A stretch of 64,000 nucleotides of DNA from Sphingobacterium sp. CZ-2 (GCF_004526235.1 NZ_CP038159.1:2604001-2668000), one strand, 5' to 3'; shown: positions 50,514-59,963, counted from the stretch's first letter. The notes: generated by a model from the letters alone, not told the origin. Program-made: numbers and translations.

Positions 50514-53327
50514 CTATAAGTTCGGATTAACTTTAATTTTCACTCTAGTGATTACTTCACCTTTTGTAGGTGCTACATCACCGATGTTGAATTTGTTAGT
50601 TACTTTCACTTCGTAAACCAAGTAGATTGGTTGTTGTAAGTTAGCACCTAAGTTTTCCCAAACTAGGTCGTTTCCATTTACAACTGCTCTAGCACCTGAT
50701 TGAAGTGGAACAACAGTACCTGATGCATTTTCTGCTTGGATGAATGTAATGTTAGATACATCGAACGCAGCATTTACACCTGATAGACCATAATATCCAG
50801 CTAATTGAGCGTTGAATACGTTGGTTGCAGGGTTGTTGTTGAAATCAAACAAAGTAACGTTGTTGAAGTCTGTTAACTTGATCAATCTTCTAGCATCAAC
50901 TGTTGAAGTGTTGGTTCCAGAAACCTCTTTGTCCTTGAACTCTTTGTAAGGAGTTTTCGTAGCAATTGGTTTCACAGGATTAATGAATCTTACTGGGAAC
51001 GTTGGTTGAGAAACTTCGTATACCACGCCGTTTACTCTTCTAGTTACACGTAAGGTTACATTGCCATTGTTCACTTTGTTACGAGCGGCTAATAGAGCTT
51101 CGTTAAGTACTACTTCGCTGCCAGATGCGATAGTGAATCCTGTTAATGGATCGATGATGGTGAAATCGTAGGTAGTTGCTGGTTTATCTGCTGCGGTTAC
51201 AGTAGATTCGATCCAGTAATCCCAAAGATCTGCTTGTAATTTCCAAGTTCCTCCAACTAATTTACCATTGATGATACCGTAATTCAATCCTGAATCCCAG
51301 AATGGAGCACGTTTGCTGATGTTCGTGATTTTAGTACCTGTAACTGTAACAGTAACTGTAACCTGTACCACTGGATCGCTAGAGATCGATGAGTTGTAAG
51401 TACCTTTCATGGTGTAAGTACCTGGCATTACGGTGTTCGCAATGTTCAAGTTACGAGGAGAACCTTGTACTGGGTTGTTCATGCTTGCTGCATCGAATGT
51501 AATTCCAGCTGGGTTACCTGCGCTAGGTGTGAAGGTATATACTTGGTGGAAGTCTGAAGCAGTTTTTTGCGTTTTGTTGTATGCTGCATCTAATGTCAAT
51601 GGTGTACTCCAAGAAATTGCTTTAACAACTCCTGTAGCAATAACATCATGAGAAACTACTCCATTAACCGCTACTGGAACCGCTGCATCCTGAACAAAAT
51701 TAACTTTGATGAAACGTTCAGCAATTGCATTCGTTGTGCTTTGTGCAGGGAACATTCTTACGCGGATAACCACAAAATTGTTCACAGCTGCAGAGTTGTA
51801 CACATTTCCATTGTTAGTAGAAATTTTAACCGAGATCTTACCTGTAACTGGGTCTAATGTAATCCAATCTCTTTCTTGTGCAGTTGGAGCATAATGATCT
51901 AGATCATAACGTAAGTTGTAATCATCCAAACCATGATCGTCCATGGATACTACTTTGTTGCCTATTTGCGTACGAGCATAGAAACCATTCAATTTCTCGT
52001 CCAAAATCATTCCACCAACATAGGCCGTATTGTTGTCTAGGTTAGTAGTTGCATCGTTTTTGAAGTGTAGACTGAAGTTAGATGTTGATCTAGCGTCTGC
52101 CAAAGCTTTTGTGAATGCCAATGATTGACTTCCTGCACCAGCGTCTGTGAATGAGCTACCATTAAATGAAGGGTTAACACCATTTAATAAGGTAACCTTA
52201 TCGCCAGTTGCAGAAGTGTTTCTGTTGGATTTCTCGATGGTTGTCTCGTCTCTTTCAACGATTTCTTCTTTCGCTAATTCGTACTCAGAAGCAACATATT
52301 GCTGATTTGATGCCGCTTTATTGTTTTTGATCTGTAAAGCGATCATCAAATCTTCATTATCACCAGCATGTGGGAATACCGAGTTCGCATTTGTTGGTTT
52401 GTATTTAACTACGATATCACCAAATGATTTTACGGAAGCTCCACCAGATACGAAATTTGAACTTGGTGTTTCACCAGAAGAACGGAATTGAACCTTATCT
52501 GCAGTAGAAACCAATAGACCATTTGCGTCGTAGTTTGCAACAGCAACACCAAATGGGTTCAAATTGTATTTGATTTTTGCATAACCTTGTAATACTGTAT
52601 TTCTCAACCCGTTGTTATCTACGATACGTGGGAAGAAAACTACTGCTGAATTACTGTTCGTAAATTCTGGAACCAGGCTCATAGATGAAACAGCGATCGC
52701 TTCGGTTGCCAAGAACACATTGTCAACTACAGCACCCGTTGAATCGGTAATCGCTACATTATAACCACCAGCAGTTTTAACGAAAGTAACATCACCTGTA
52801 GAAGCTGCCACATTGGTGTTCACATCATTGATGAACCAGAAATATTTGCCACCAACTGATTTGATCTCCAATTTGGCATCTTTACCATCTGTACCATTAG
52901 TTCCGTTAGTACCGTTCGTACCTTGGGCTTTAATGGTTGTGTTGGTCCAAGTTTTACCGCCATCATTAGATGATTGCCACATAAATGTGGTTGGGTCAAT
53001 CTTCCACATGGTACCTGGAGCACCGTCTTTTCCTGCTGCACCATCCGCACCTTTAGCACCATTGACGATGTCGTAGGTAAAGGTTGTTCCGTCTGCTTTC
53101 TTGAAGGTGATTTTGAAACCACCTGCAATGGAAGTTACAGATTCAACAACGTTGGTTGAGCCTAATGAAGTTAATTGAGATTTTAAAGAGGCAATGTCAG
53201 ATTTGTTCTGATCAATCCCCTGTTGAAGTCGTGTGATGTCGTCATCATACTTCTTACAGCCTTCTAGCATCACTGAGCTACTGATCGCAATGACTAGGGC
53301 TAATTTGGATAGAGTTGTAATTTTCAT
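50514..53327 (-). CDS. Large surface lipoprotein with coiled coil, collagen-like stretches and repeated beta-domains
   Basis: A 937-residue lipoprotein with lipobox VMLEGC (Cys24). A coiled coil (ITRLQQGIDQNKSDIASLKS, about 32-51) is followed by a DUF4988-like region, two glycine-repeat stretches (GAKGADGAAGKDGAPG, about 90-105, and GTNGTNGTNGTDGKD, about 137-151) and about 700 residues of beta-rich, immunoglobulin/cadherin-like domains. The N-terminal coiled-coil plus Gly-x-y pattern is known from Bacteroidota surface lipoproteins of unknown role. A TACAAT-N5-ATTGTA palindrome lies 68 bases upstream (53395-53411), shared with the regulator region at 53751-53787. Confidence 0.8.
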   Translation of the reverse strand: MKITTLSKLALVIAISSSVMLEGCKKYDDDITRLQQGIDQNKSDIASLKSQLTSLGSTNVVESVTSIAGGFKITFKKADGTTFTYDIVNGAKGADGAAGKDGAPGTMWKIDPTTFMWQSSNDGGKTWTNTTIKAQGTNGTNGTNGTDGKDAKLEIKSVGGKYFWFINDVNTNVAASTGDVTFVKTAGGYNVAITDSTGAVVDNVFLATEAIAVSSMSLVPEFTNSNSAVVFFPRIVDNNGLRNTVLQGYAKIKYNLNPFGVAVANYDANGLLVSTADKVQFRSSGETPSSNFVSGGASVKSFGDIVVKYKPTNANSVFPHAGDNEDLMIALQIKNNKAASNQQYVASEYELAKEEIVERDETTIEKSNRNTSATGDKVTLLNGVNPSFNGSSFTDAGAGSQSLAFTKALADARSTSNFSLHFKNDATTNLDNNTAYVGGMILDEKLNGFYARTQIGNKVVSMDDHGLDDYNLRYDLDHYAPTAQERDWITLDPVTGKISVKISTNNGNVYNSAAVNNFVVIRVRMFPAQSTTNAIAERFIKVNFVQDAAVPVAVNGVVSHDVIATGVVKAISWSTPLTLDAAYNKTQKTASDFHQVYTFTPSAGNPAGITFDAASMNNPVQGSPRNLNIANTVMPGTYTMKGTYNSSISSDPVVQVTVTVTVTGTKITNISKRAPFWDSGLNYGIINGKLVGGTWKLQADLWDYWIESTVTAADKPATTYDFTIIDPLTGFTIASGSEVVLNEALLAARNKVNNGNVTLRVTRRVNGVVYEVSQPTFPVRFINPVKPIATKTPYKEFKDKEVSGTNTSTVDARRLIKLTDFNNVTLFDFNNNPATNVFNAQLAGYYGLSGVNAAFDVSNITFIQAENASGTVVPLQSGARAVVNGNDLVWENLGANLQQPIYLVYEVKVTNKFNIGDVAPTKGEVITRVKIKVNPNL

Positions 53328-53394
53328 ATTTACTTATTGAAATTGATACGATGAATTTAAATATTGCAATACTTAATTAATTGTTCAGTAAAAT

Positions 53395-53411
53395 TACAAT
53401 ATAATATTGTA
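53395..53411. promoter_or_regulatory. Operator-like palindrome upstream of the 937-residue lipoprotein gene
   Basis: TACAAT-ATAAT-ATTGTA is a perfect inverted repeat with 5-base spacer. The same TACAAT-N5-ATTGTA word occurs at 53751-53767. Confidence 0.6.
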
Positions 53412-53437
53412 TTCGCAAATTTTTTTTAATTTTTTTA

Positions 53438-53677
53438 TTACGTGTAAGTTTTTAGCTCCAAAGTGAGGGAGTAGGTCTTGTTGTCAACGTCCTGGACGCT
53501 GATTTCATAGGTGGTCGTCGTTTTTGATTTTTGAATAGTAATATGGTCTTTAACAAAGTTTAAATCTTTTATTTTAATATTTTTAAGGGATATAAGATGA
53601 ATTATATCCAGTGTTGTAATCTCACTGACTTTCTCATTGTTCGCTTGCTCCAGTACTTTGTTGTTACTATTGCTCAT
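53438..53677 (-). CDS. Small protein of unknown function
   Basis: From the ATG at 53677 (MSNSNNKVLEQANNEKVSE) this is a 79-residue protein with no signal or membrane segment; the C-terminal half is beta-strand-like (ITIQKSKTTTTYEISVQDVD). I recognise no family. An upstream ATG at 53716 would add 13 residues. It is divergent from the regulator gene at 53906 and precedes the lipoprotein gene, with the palindromic sites on both sides. Confidence 0.55.
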   Translation of the reverse strand: MSNSNNKVLEQANNEKVSEITTLDIIHLISLKNIKIKDLNFVKDHITIQKSKTTTTYEISVQDVDNKTYSLTLELKTYT

Positions 53678-53750
53678 GTGGCTGGATAATAATAATGGTC
53701 TGTAATTTATATACAATAGCTAAAGCTGTTGGTTAATAACATTGCAAACG

Positions 53751-53787
53751 TACAATAAAAAATTGTATTAACCAATAAAATATTGTG
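53751..53787. promoter_or_regulatory. Two operator-like palindromes between divergent genes
   Basis: TACAAT-AAAAA-ATTGTA (53751-53767) is a perfect inverted repeat; ACCAAT-AAAAT-ATTGTG (53771-53787) keeps the CAAT-N5-ATTG core. Centres are 20 bases apart, so two dimers would bind on nearly the same face. They lie between the small gene and the regulator gene, with the regulator's probable -7 element TACTTTTG at 53826-53833. Confidence 0.6.
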
Positions 53788-53905
53788 TAGGAAAATAAAA
53801 ATTTCTTTTTTTACGGTTTTGGTCTTACTTTTGTATATAATGTTGGGCTGTTAGAGAATCTATCCAGTGAAAACATTGTATAAAAAATTGAAATAAAACC
53901 ACAAC

Positions 53906-54526
53906 ATGAATAATTGGGATCGCCTGGAACAGGTAATACAATATTTGGGTTTAAATGTGAATTCTTTTGCTAAGGAAATAGGGCTTAGTAGGGCTGAACG
54001 TTTATATCAGATAAAAAAAGGTAATTATGCCATTAGTAAAAACCTGGCAGGAATCATTACAGAAAGGTTTCCCGATATCAACGAGGCGTGGTTACTCACC
54101 GGAGAAGGTACTATGGGTAAGGAAGTGGAACCTATAACCAACACCAAGATACCTTTGTTTAATATTAGTTTGGATGCATTTGATACGGATCTATCCAATA
54201 TGCCGGTGGCCTATGAGCTTGAAATCCCTTTGTTGTCCGGAAGTGATTTTGCCTTTGTAAACCAAGGAGAGGCGATGCAACCGGAGATTGAGCATGGCAG
54301 TGTGGTTTTTGTCAAGGAAGTGGATAAGGATGCGGTTGTATTTGGTGATATTTATCTGATCATCTCCGAAAAGATGAATGTTGTCCGGTTCGTGCGGGGA
54401 GGAAATGATAAACAGTGGCGCTTATTGGCCAAGAATGTGGAAGGATACGATGAATTGTTCTTGGATCCTGACCATGTAAAAGCGATATATAAAGTTAAAG
54501 GTGTCCTATCGATGGTTTCTTTATAG
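53906..54526 (+). CDS. LexA/CI-like transcriptional regulator with S24 domain lacking catalytic residues
   Basis: A 206-residue regulator. Residues 1-65 are a helix-turn-helix (GLNVNSFAKEIGLSRAERLY), and residues about 100-200 an S24-type fold with VNQGEAMQPEIEHGSVVFVK and GDIYLIISEKMNVVRFVRGG. In LexA the nucleophile is in GDSM and the Lys in the strand before R; here they read GEAM (Ala) and VVRF (Val/Arg), so autocleavage is not expected. It is probably a stable repressor rather than an SOS-cleaved one. It stands divergent from the small gene and beside palindromes it may bind. Confidence 0.85.
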   Translation: MNNWDRLEQVIQYLGLNVNSFAKEIGLSRAERLYQIKKGNYAISKNLAGIITERFPDINEAWLLTGEGTMGKEVEPITNTKIPLFNISLDAFDTDLSNMPVAYELEIPLLSGSDFAFVNQGEAMQPEIEHGSVVFVKEVDKDAVVFGDIYLIISEKMNVVRFVRGGNDKQWRLLAKNVEGYDELFLDPDHVKAIYKVKGVLSMVSL

Positions 54527-54533
54527 GACAGTT

Positions 54534-54992
54534 TTAAAAAGAATAAGCCGTCTCACTCTTAGTTTCTGAAAGTACAAAATAAGTCTGTACCGTATTTACC
54601 TGCGGTAGAACCGCTAGTTTATTCCTAAGGAATTGGTGGTAGGCATCCATATCTTTCGTTGCAATACGCAGCATAAAATCGTAAGATCCCGCCATCTGAT
54701 AACACTCCATTACCTCTGGGAATTTAGAAACCTCTTTTTCGAATTCATTTAGCACCTCAAAAGTATGCGCCTTTAGGAAAACCTGTGAAAAGGAAATCAA
54801 ACCGATGCCTATCTTTTGCCGATCTAATATGGCAACCGTTCGTTTGATATAACCCGCATTTTTGAGTTTTTTTATCCGCTCATGAACGGCTGCAATAGAT
54901 TTGTGCAGTTTTAGGGAAATTTCTTTGTTGCTCAAGGTGGCATCCTCCTGAAGGATCTTTAATAATTTGATGTCTGTAGGGTCAAGCTCCAT
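54534..54992 (-). CDS. Lrp/AsnC-family transcriptional regulator
   Basis: From the ATG at 54992 (MELDPTDIKLLKILQEDATL) this is a 152-residue regulator. The N-terminal helix-turn-helix (TLSNKEISLKLHKSIAAVHE, RIKKLKNAGYIKR) and C-terminal RAM ligand-binding domain (VMECYQMAGSYDFMLRIATK) are clear. It stands divergent from a cysteine synthase gene and may control it in response to an amino acid. A further start 12 codons upstream (55028) exists. The stop lies 8 bases from the S24 regulator stop, convergent. Confidence 0.9.
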   Translation of the reverse strand: MELDPTDIKLLKILQEDATLSNKEISLKLHKSIAAVHERIKKLKNAGYIKRTVAILDRQKIGIGLISFSQVFLKAHTFEVLNEFEKEVSKFPEVMECYQMAGSYDFMLRIATKDMDAYHQFLRNKLAVLPQVNTVQTYFVLSETKSETAYSF

Positions 54993-55173
54993 AACGTTGA
55001 TTTTCTCGTTGTTGCCAAATTTAAACATTAAATTCTGAAAAATATATGGAAAATGGTGTGTCTTTCGATAAAATTTATTGAAATGATGTAATCCTATTGA
55101 ATATATTTTGGTTAATTAGCAATTTTGCAGAGTAAAATATTTATAACCTATTTTAATCACAAACAAAACAGAT

Positions 55174-56244
55174 ATGATCGCAGAGGAAGCTACAGTTAGC
55201 AAATGTTTGTCTCCAGAGTTGGATAGCCGTTTCAATCACCTTTGGTGCTTGGTAGGAAATACCCCTATGTTGGAATTGCAATATACTTATAAAGGTAAAC
55301 CTGGAAAAATCTATGTTAAATGTGAAAACTACAATCTAACTGGAAGTATCAAGGATCGTATGGCATTGTATATTCTTTATAAAGCTTACGCAAATTGCCA
55401 AATCCGTCCGGAAGATATGATTGTAGAAGCCACCAGCGGTAATACAGGTATTGCATTTTCTGCTATTGGTAAAGCATTGGGCCATCAGGTAAAAATCATT
55501 ATGCCAAATTGGTTGTCCAAAGAGCGTATCGATATCATCAAAAGTATGGGTGCAGATATCCAATTGGTGAGCAAAGAGGAAGGTGGTTTCTTGGGTAGCA
55601 TCAAAATCAGTGAAGACCTTGCTGCACAAGGTGGTGTCTTTTTACCGAGACAGTTTGAGAACCTTTTCAATGCCGAGGCACATGAATTGACTACAGGGAA
55701 AGAGATCGCGCTTCAATTAGCTTCCATCGGCCTTACAGCAGATGCATTTGTAGCTGGTGTAGGAACTGGTGGTACTGTAATGGGCGTAGGAAAGCAATTG
55801 AAAAATTACAATCCAGCTGTAAGGATCCATCCATTGGAACCGCAGGAAAGTCCAACCTTGACCACTGGTTATAAGGTAGGAGCACACCGAATCCAAGGAA
55901 TCTCTGATGAATTCATTCCTGCGATCGTAAAATTGGAGAATCTGGATTCAGTAATCTGTGCGTCAGATGGTGATTCTATCATCATGGCTCAGAAATTAGC
56001 ACAGCAATTAGGATTGGCCGTAGGTATTTCATCCGGAGCCAATGTAATCGGTGCTATCAAATTAAAGGAAGAAATGGGGGATAATGCAGTTGTGGTGACT
56101 GTTTTATCTGATGATAATAAAAAATACCTAACCACTGATTTGGTGAAGGAACAGCCCGTTAAAGAAGGATACATTTCCACAGATCTTGATTTTACAGGCT
56201 ATCATCCAATCGCTAGGTTAGAGAAACCTCTTTTTTCACACTAA
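55174..56244 (+). CDS. cysM: PLP-dependent cysteine synthase / cystathionine beta-synthase-like enzyme
   Basis: A 356-residue fold-type II PLP enzyme: [17 protein letters not shown] with the Schiff-base Lys in TGSIKDR (about 68), the substrate loop [20 protein letters not shown], the phosphate-binding [11 protein letters not shown] and SGANVIGA near the C-terminus. It makes cysteine from O-acetylserine and sulfide (or a related beta-replacement). The C-terminal 30 residues are unusual. An Lrp-type regulator divergent upstream probably controls it. The cysM symbol reflects the CysM/CysK group, which I cannot split. Confidence 0.85.
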   Translation: MIAEEATVSKCLSPELDSRFNHLWCLVGNTPMLELQYTYKGKPGKIYVKCENYNLTGSIKDRMALYILYKAYANCQIRPEDMIVEATSGNTGIAFSAIGKALGHQVKIIMPNWLSKERIDIIKSMGADIQLVSKEEGGFLGSIKISEDLAAQGGVFLPRQFENLFNAEAHELTTGKEIALQLASIGLTADAFVAGVGTGGTVMGVGKQLKNYNPAVRIHPLEPQESPTLTTGYKVGAHRIQGISDEFIPAIVKLENLDSVICASDGDSIIMAQKLAQQLGLAVGISSGANVIGAIKLKEEMGDNAVVVTVLSDDNKKYLTTDLVKEQPVKEGYISTDLDFTGYHPIARLEKPLFSH

Positions 56245-56473
56245 GTAATTTATACCCCTTAAGGACAATGATGTTTCATATTGTCTGATGTTTACTGTTA
56301 AATAATCTATTCAGCGTCTTTAGGAGCCCTCCTAAAGGCGCTGATTGTTTAAGTGTAATGTCGTAATCTTTATGAGATTGCTATGTTATATTTTTATTAA
56401 TTTTCTTAAATTACCTTAAATAACCATAGGCAAGAATTATTTTTGCTTTTCTTTTTAACCTAAACTGTATATA

Positions 56474-57328
56474 ATGAAAATACAACAGCACTTATTACTT
56501 AAACCATCGCTTATCAGGCAATTTTTATTGATGTGTATCTGTATGGTGTTTTCCATCGCAGCGTTTGGCCAACAAGCTGCCGTCAAATTATTTGCCCATC
56601 GGGCTGCTGCCCACGAATTGGACGAGAATACTATGTCGGCATTTAAGGAGTCCTATGAAAAGGGAATGAGGGGCTTTGAGACGGACATCAGAAGAACGAA
56701 GGATGGCAAATTGGTTATCTTTCATGATGATAATTTTGAACGTATTGTGGGGCTAAAAGGTGGGGTAGAAGATATTACCTTGGTTGAGTTCAAGAAGTTG
56801 CGAACAAAAAAGGGAAATGAGATGCCAACCTTAGCGGAGGTGGTACAGTATTTTTCAGATAAACCTGGGGTTTATATCGAATTCGAAATGAAAACCAACA
56901 AACCGGTTTACAAAGAGAAGGTCCTTCATCAATATTGTGATGAACTATATAACCGTGTATACAGCAATAGACCAAAGGGTTCTGAATACTTATTGACATC
57001 CTTTGATAAGCGGCCCTTGAAATATTTGAAAGCTACTTATCCTGATGTGGATCTTCTGCTGATTAAATCAGAAGGTTTATCACAGAAGTTAATTGATGAG
57101 GCAAAAGAATTGGGGGTAAAAAGGATTGGGGCACGCGTGGAAATGAGTACGCGCAATATGGTTACTGAAGCTAAAAAGCAAGGGATGACCATTACCTTAT
57201 GGCCAGGAAGATCTGTTGATGACTTCCTCTTAGGACTATCCTTAGGTGCAGATTACCTTTGCTCTGACGTGCCATTGGCAGTAACGGATTGGGTGAAAAA
57301 AAATGCGCCTTGGATTGAGCTAAAATAA
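56474..57328 (+). CDS. Secreted glycerophosphodiester phosphodiesterase
   Basis: A 284-residue protein with a signal peptide ending near AFGQQ (about residue 35). The GDPD TIM barrel has FAHRAAAHELDENTMSAF (catalytic His after AHR), FETDIRRTKDGKLVIFHDDN (metal Glu/Asp and His) and EFEMKT. The usual HRG reads HRA, a mild change. It cleaves deacylated phospholipids to glycerol-3-phosphate in the periplasm. It is a single-gene unit preceded by 230 bases of AT-rich spacer with no gene in it. Confidence 0.88.
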   Translation: MKIQQHLLLKPSLIRQFLLMCICMVFSIAAFGQQAAVKLFAHRAAAHELDENTMSAFKESYEKGMRGFETDIRRTKDGKLVIFHDDNFERIVGLKGGVEDITLVEFKKLRTKKGNEMPTLAEVVQYFSDKPGVYIEFEMKTNKPVYKEKVLHQYCDELYNRVYSNRPKGSEYLLTSFDKRPLKYLKATYPDVDLLLIKSEGLSQKLIDEAKELGVKRIGARVEMSTRNMVTEAKKQGMTITLWPGRSVDDFLLGLSLGADYLCSDVPLAVTDWVKKNAPWIELK

Positions 57329-57344
57329 GGTCGGTTTAAACAGT

Positions 57345-57833
57345 TCAGGTTGTCCGAAATTTATTGGCAATATGATCCAGCCATTTTTTGATGATGGCGC
57401 ATATTTCATAGGCCTCTTGGTTTTCATATTGATGGATCAATGATTCCAAAGTTAGACTGATCTCTTCCAGGTGGATGAAATTTCCTTCCTCATTCCGATA
57501 TTCTGATAAAATATCCAGCAGAAAACAATGTGTCTCAAATTCCACGAATTTTTGCTGGTACTTTTCATCTGCAGATAACCAAAGTTTTTCATGTTTGAAA
57601 CCAGAATCTATGTGTAAGCTACAGGCTTCCTCATATTGGTACCGATGGGATTGAAGGTCCTTCTTCATTTTTTCAACACTATTCAATAAAGAATCATACA
57701 TGGTAGAAAGATGAATCTGAACCTGCTTTTGTCTTGAAATAAGTGGCATAACAAGGGGGTTTTTGATGCTCGCAAATAATTCAACAATTAAATGTACTGT
57801 TTTGTTTTTAATAAGTGGTTGATTGTTTGTCAC
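57345..57833 (-). CDS. Helical protein of unknown function
   Basis: A 162-residue, mostly helical cytoplasmic protein with histidine- and glutamate-rich helices (KMKKDLQSHRYQYEEACSLH) and no motif I know. It has no signal or membrane segment. It is convergent with the GDPD gene (17 bases apart) and divergent from cutC. Confidence 0.6.
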   Translation of the reverse strand: MTNNQPLIKNKTVHLIVELFASIKNPLVMPLISRQKQVQIHLSTMYDSLLNSVEKMKKDLQSHRYQYEEACSLHIDSGFKHEKLWLSADEKYQQKFVEFETHCFLLDILSEYRNEEGNFIHLEEISLTLESLIHQYENQEAYEICAIIKKWLDHIANKFRTT

Positions 57834-57881
57834 TTAAATATTAAAATTAATTCTGCCCAACAAATTAAATATCTTTGATTT

Positions 57882-58628
57882 ATGATGGAAAAGGAAATTA
57901 ATGGTTATAAACTGGAGATTTGTGCCAACTCTTTTTATTCTGCCAAGCAAGCGCAATCCGCTGGAGCAAGTCGGATAGAATTATGTCAAAACCTTGAAAA
58001 TGGTGGTACAACACCTTCTTTTGGCTTGATAAAATTGACAAGAGAAACATTAGACATTGCTGTCCATGTGTTGATACGACCAAGATCAGGAGATTTTGTA
58101 TATAATGAGGAGGAATTGGAAGAGATGAAGGAAGATATTCTGATCTGTAAATCCTTAAATTGTAACGGTGTGGTCTTGGGCATCCTTTTACCTTCGGGAG
58201 ATGTTGACAAAGTAAGGATGCAAGAGTTGGTAGATTTAGCTCGTCCAATGGAGGTGGTATTCCATCGAGCATTTGATCGATGTAGAGATCCAAAGGAAGC
58301 CTTAGAAGATATCATTGAGTTAGGATGCAATAGAATATTGACCTCTGGTCAAAAGAATACTGCAGAGGAAGGAATTGAGCTTATTCGTGAACTTGTAGAG
58401 CAAGCAGCTGGAAGGATTGAAATTATGCCAGGTGCTGGTGTAACATCCGCAAACGTTAAAACTATCCTGGAAAAAACAGATGCCAAGAGTGTTCATGCAT
58501 CTGCAAAAATAACCCAGAAATCTACCATGACTTTCCATAACCCAGCGCTGGTGGGTATGGATGAAGACATCTTTTACAGTGATGAAAAGAAGGTGGCCGA
58601 AATAATTGAACAAATAAAAAGCCTTTAG
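57882..58628 (+). CDS. cutC: Copper homeostasis protein CutC
   Basis: A 248-residue TIM-barrel CutC: LEICANSFYSAKQAQSAGASRIELCQNLENGGTTPSFGL at the N-terminus (key part ASRIELCQNLENGGTTPS), VLIRPRSGDFVYNEEE, VFHRAFDRCRDPKEALE and ILTSGQKNTAEEG are all landmark motifs. It is cytoplasmic and was first linked to copper tolerance, though its biochemical role is still unclear. A second ATG (57885) follows directly. Its stop lies within a 24-bp palindrome that terminates the gene opposite. Confidence 0.92.
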   Translation: MMEKEINGYKLEICANSFYSAKQAQSAGASRIELCQNLENGGTTPSFGLIKLTRETLDIAVHVLIRPRSGDFVYNEEELEEMKEDILICKSLNCNGVVLGILLPSGDVDKVRMQELVDLARPMEVVFHRAFDRCRDPKEALEDIIELGCNRILTSGQKNTAEEGIELIRELVEQAAGRIEIMPGAGVTSANVKTILEKTDAKSVHASAKITQKSTMTFHNPALVGMDEDIFYSDEKKVAEIIEQIKSL

Positions 58629-58643
58629 GAATTCCTAAAGGCT
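58620..58643 (-). terminator. Palindromic terminator overlapping the end of cutC
   Basis: AGCCTTTAGGAA/TTCCTAAAGGCT is a perfect 24-bp palindrome containing the cutC stop codon. On the reverse strand it is followed by TTTTTATTTG, so it terminates the small gene at 58666; on the plus strand there is no T run. Confidence 0.65.
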
Positions 58644-58665
58644 TCATATTTCCTTTAAATCTAAC

Positions 58666-58845
58666 TTATTTAGCGTCAGTAGCTAATTTGTTTAAGATTT
58701 CGTCATTTTTAGTGATTTGACTGTCTTTGGACATTTTGCTTTTTGAACCTAGTTCAATGTTGCGTCCTAATTTCAAAAACTGTACTTCAACACGTGCAAC
58801 AGTTTTGTTTCTTCTATCTTTTCTTTTTAAACGTGTAACTCCCAT
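58666..58845 (-). CDS. Small conserved basic protein
   Basis: From the ATG at 58845 (MGVTRLKRKDRRNKTVARVE) this is a 59-residue basic protein: an N-terminal arginine/lysine-rich region, then VQFLKLGRNIELGSKSKMSK and a helix ending LNKLATDAK. I recall similar small proteins in other Bacteroidota genomes but know no function; RNA or ribosome association would suit the charge. An ATG three codons earlier (58854) is the alternative. It lies 22 bases after tRNA-Cys and is read in the same direction. Confidence 0.75.
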   Translation of the reverse strand: MGVTRLKRKDRRNKTVARVEVQFLKLGRNIELGSKSKMSKDSQITKNDEILNKLATDAK

Positions 58846-58873
58846 TGTTAACAATATTTTTAATTTTCAAACG

Positions 58874-58944
58874 AGGTCGGAAGCGGATTCGAACCGCTGT
58901 AGGAGGTTTTGCAGACCTCAGCCTAGCCACTCGGCCATCCGACC
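58874..58944 (-). tRNA. tRNA-Cys (anticodon GCA)
   Basis: On the reverse strand the acceptor GGTCGGA pairs with TCCGACC, anticodon stem GAGGT/ACCTC has loop CTGCAAA (anticodon GCA), T-arm has GGTTCGAATCC and the discriminator is T, as normal for tRNA-Cys. A TATTTTTG (58964-58971, reverse strand) upstream matches the -7 element. Confidence 0.95.
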
Positions 58945-58963
58945 CTTTACCTTAATAGGCATG

Positions 58964-58971
58964 CAAAAATA
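58964..58971 (-). promoter_or_regulatory. -7 element of tRNA-Cys
   Basis: TATTTTTG on the reverse strand matches TAnnTTTG, 20 bases upstream of the mature tRNA. The 317 bases from here to the next gene contain no other visible feature. Confidence 0.45.
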
Positions 58972-59261
58972 GGATTTACTTTTGAATATTAAAAGTCTTT
59001 TTTGCTTTTATCTGGTTTTATTCTTTTTCAAATCCATCTCCAAAAGAATTTTACCTGAATTTATCAGCGGAAAAACAATTTTTCCTTCTCCAATCCGATA
59101 TTTAATGACCACCTAAAAACAATTTTTATTCAAATTAATTGACTGAATATTAAGTGATAAGAGTAAATGTTTTAACGTTAATTTAATTTTGGTCTAAACT
59201 TTGCAAGGATGTTGGTGTCAGTTGTTGAGCTGATTTAAAAATTGAAAAAACTATAAAGACT

Positions 59262-59903
59262 ATGAAAAAATTATTACTATCATTCGGAGCTGTAGTATTG
59301 TTAGCAGCAGGTGCACAAGCACAAACAAGTTATGGTTTAAAAGCAGGTGTTAACTTAGGTAAATACAGCAACCAAACTGAAGAAGCAAAAGATTACCAAA
59401 AAAATAATGTTTCTTTCTATGTAACTGGTTTTGCAGATATCCCAGTAGCTCCTCAATTTTCCATCCAACCTGGAGTTTCCCTTCAAGGTAAAGGTGCTAA
59501 ATATGAAGCGACTGGAGATAATGTAAGCGGAACTTCTTCAACTAACACTATGTCCGTTGAAATCCCAGTAAATGCAGTTTACTATATTCCTGCAGGTACA
59601 GGTAATGTTTTCTTAGGTGCGGGTCCTTATGTAGGTTTCAACATCTCTGGTAAAACTAAAGCTGAAGGTGCATTAGGCGGTGTTGAAGGAAGTGTTGACA
59701 GAGACCTTAAATTCTCTGGAGATAACAAGGACATGAACTTGATCGACGCTGGTGTTAACTTCTTAGGTGGTTACAAATTCGGAAACGGATTGTTGATTAA
59801 TGCAGGTTACGGATTAGGATTATCTAACTTAAGTCCTAGCGATAATTCAGACAACAAATTCTCTAACCGCGTATTATCATTCGGTTTAGGTTTCCAATTC
59901 TAA
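59262..59903 (+). CDS. PorT-type outer-membrane beta-barrel protein, paralogue 1
   Basis: A 213-residue protein with a signal peptide cleaved after AGAQAQ (about residue 20), then an eight-stranded barrel (SYGLKAGVNLGKYSN; FADIPVAPQFSIQPGVSLQ; RVLSFGLGFQF with terminal Phe). Its codons are strongly biased toward those of highly expressed genes. The next gene is a close paralogue. A TAATTTTG (59184) lies upstream without a good -33. Terminator at 59964. Confidence 0.85.
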   Translation: MKKLLLSFGAVVLLAAGAQAQTSYGLKAGVNLGKYSNQTEEAKDYQKNNVSFYVTGFADIPVAPQFSIQPGVSLQGKGAKYEATGDNVSGTSSTNTMSVEIPVNAVYYIPAGTGNVFLGAGPYVGFNISGKTKAEGALGGVEGSVDRDLKFSGDNKDMNLIDAGVNFLGGYKFGNGLLINAGYGLGLSNLSPSDNSDNKFSNRVLSFGLGFQF

Positions 59904-59963
59904 GCATCAACGCATAGAAAACAAAAGATTTTAGGAAATAACATCCTATCCTCTTAAAATATG

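Noticed and set aside
50514..53327. Glycine-triplet stretches read as true collagen
   Set aside because: The Gly-x-y runs are only about 15 residues each and resemble the short collagen-like segments of DUF4988-type lipoproteins.
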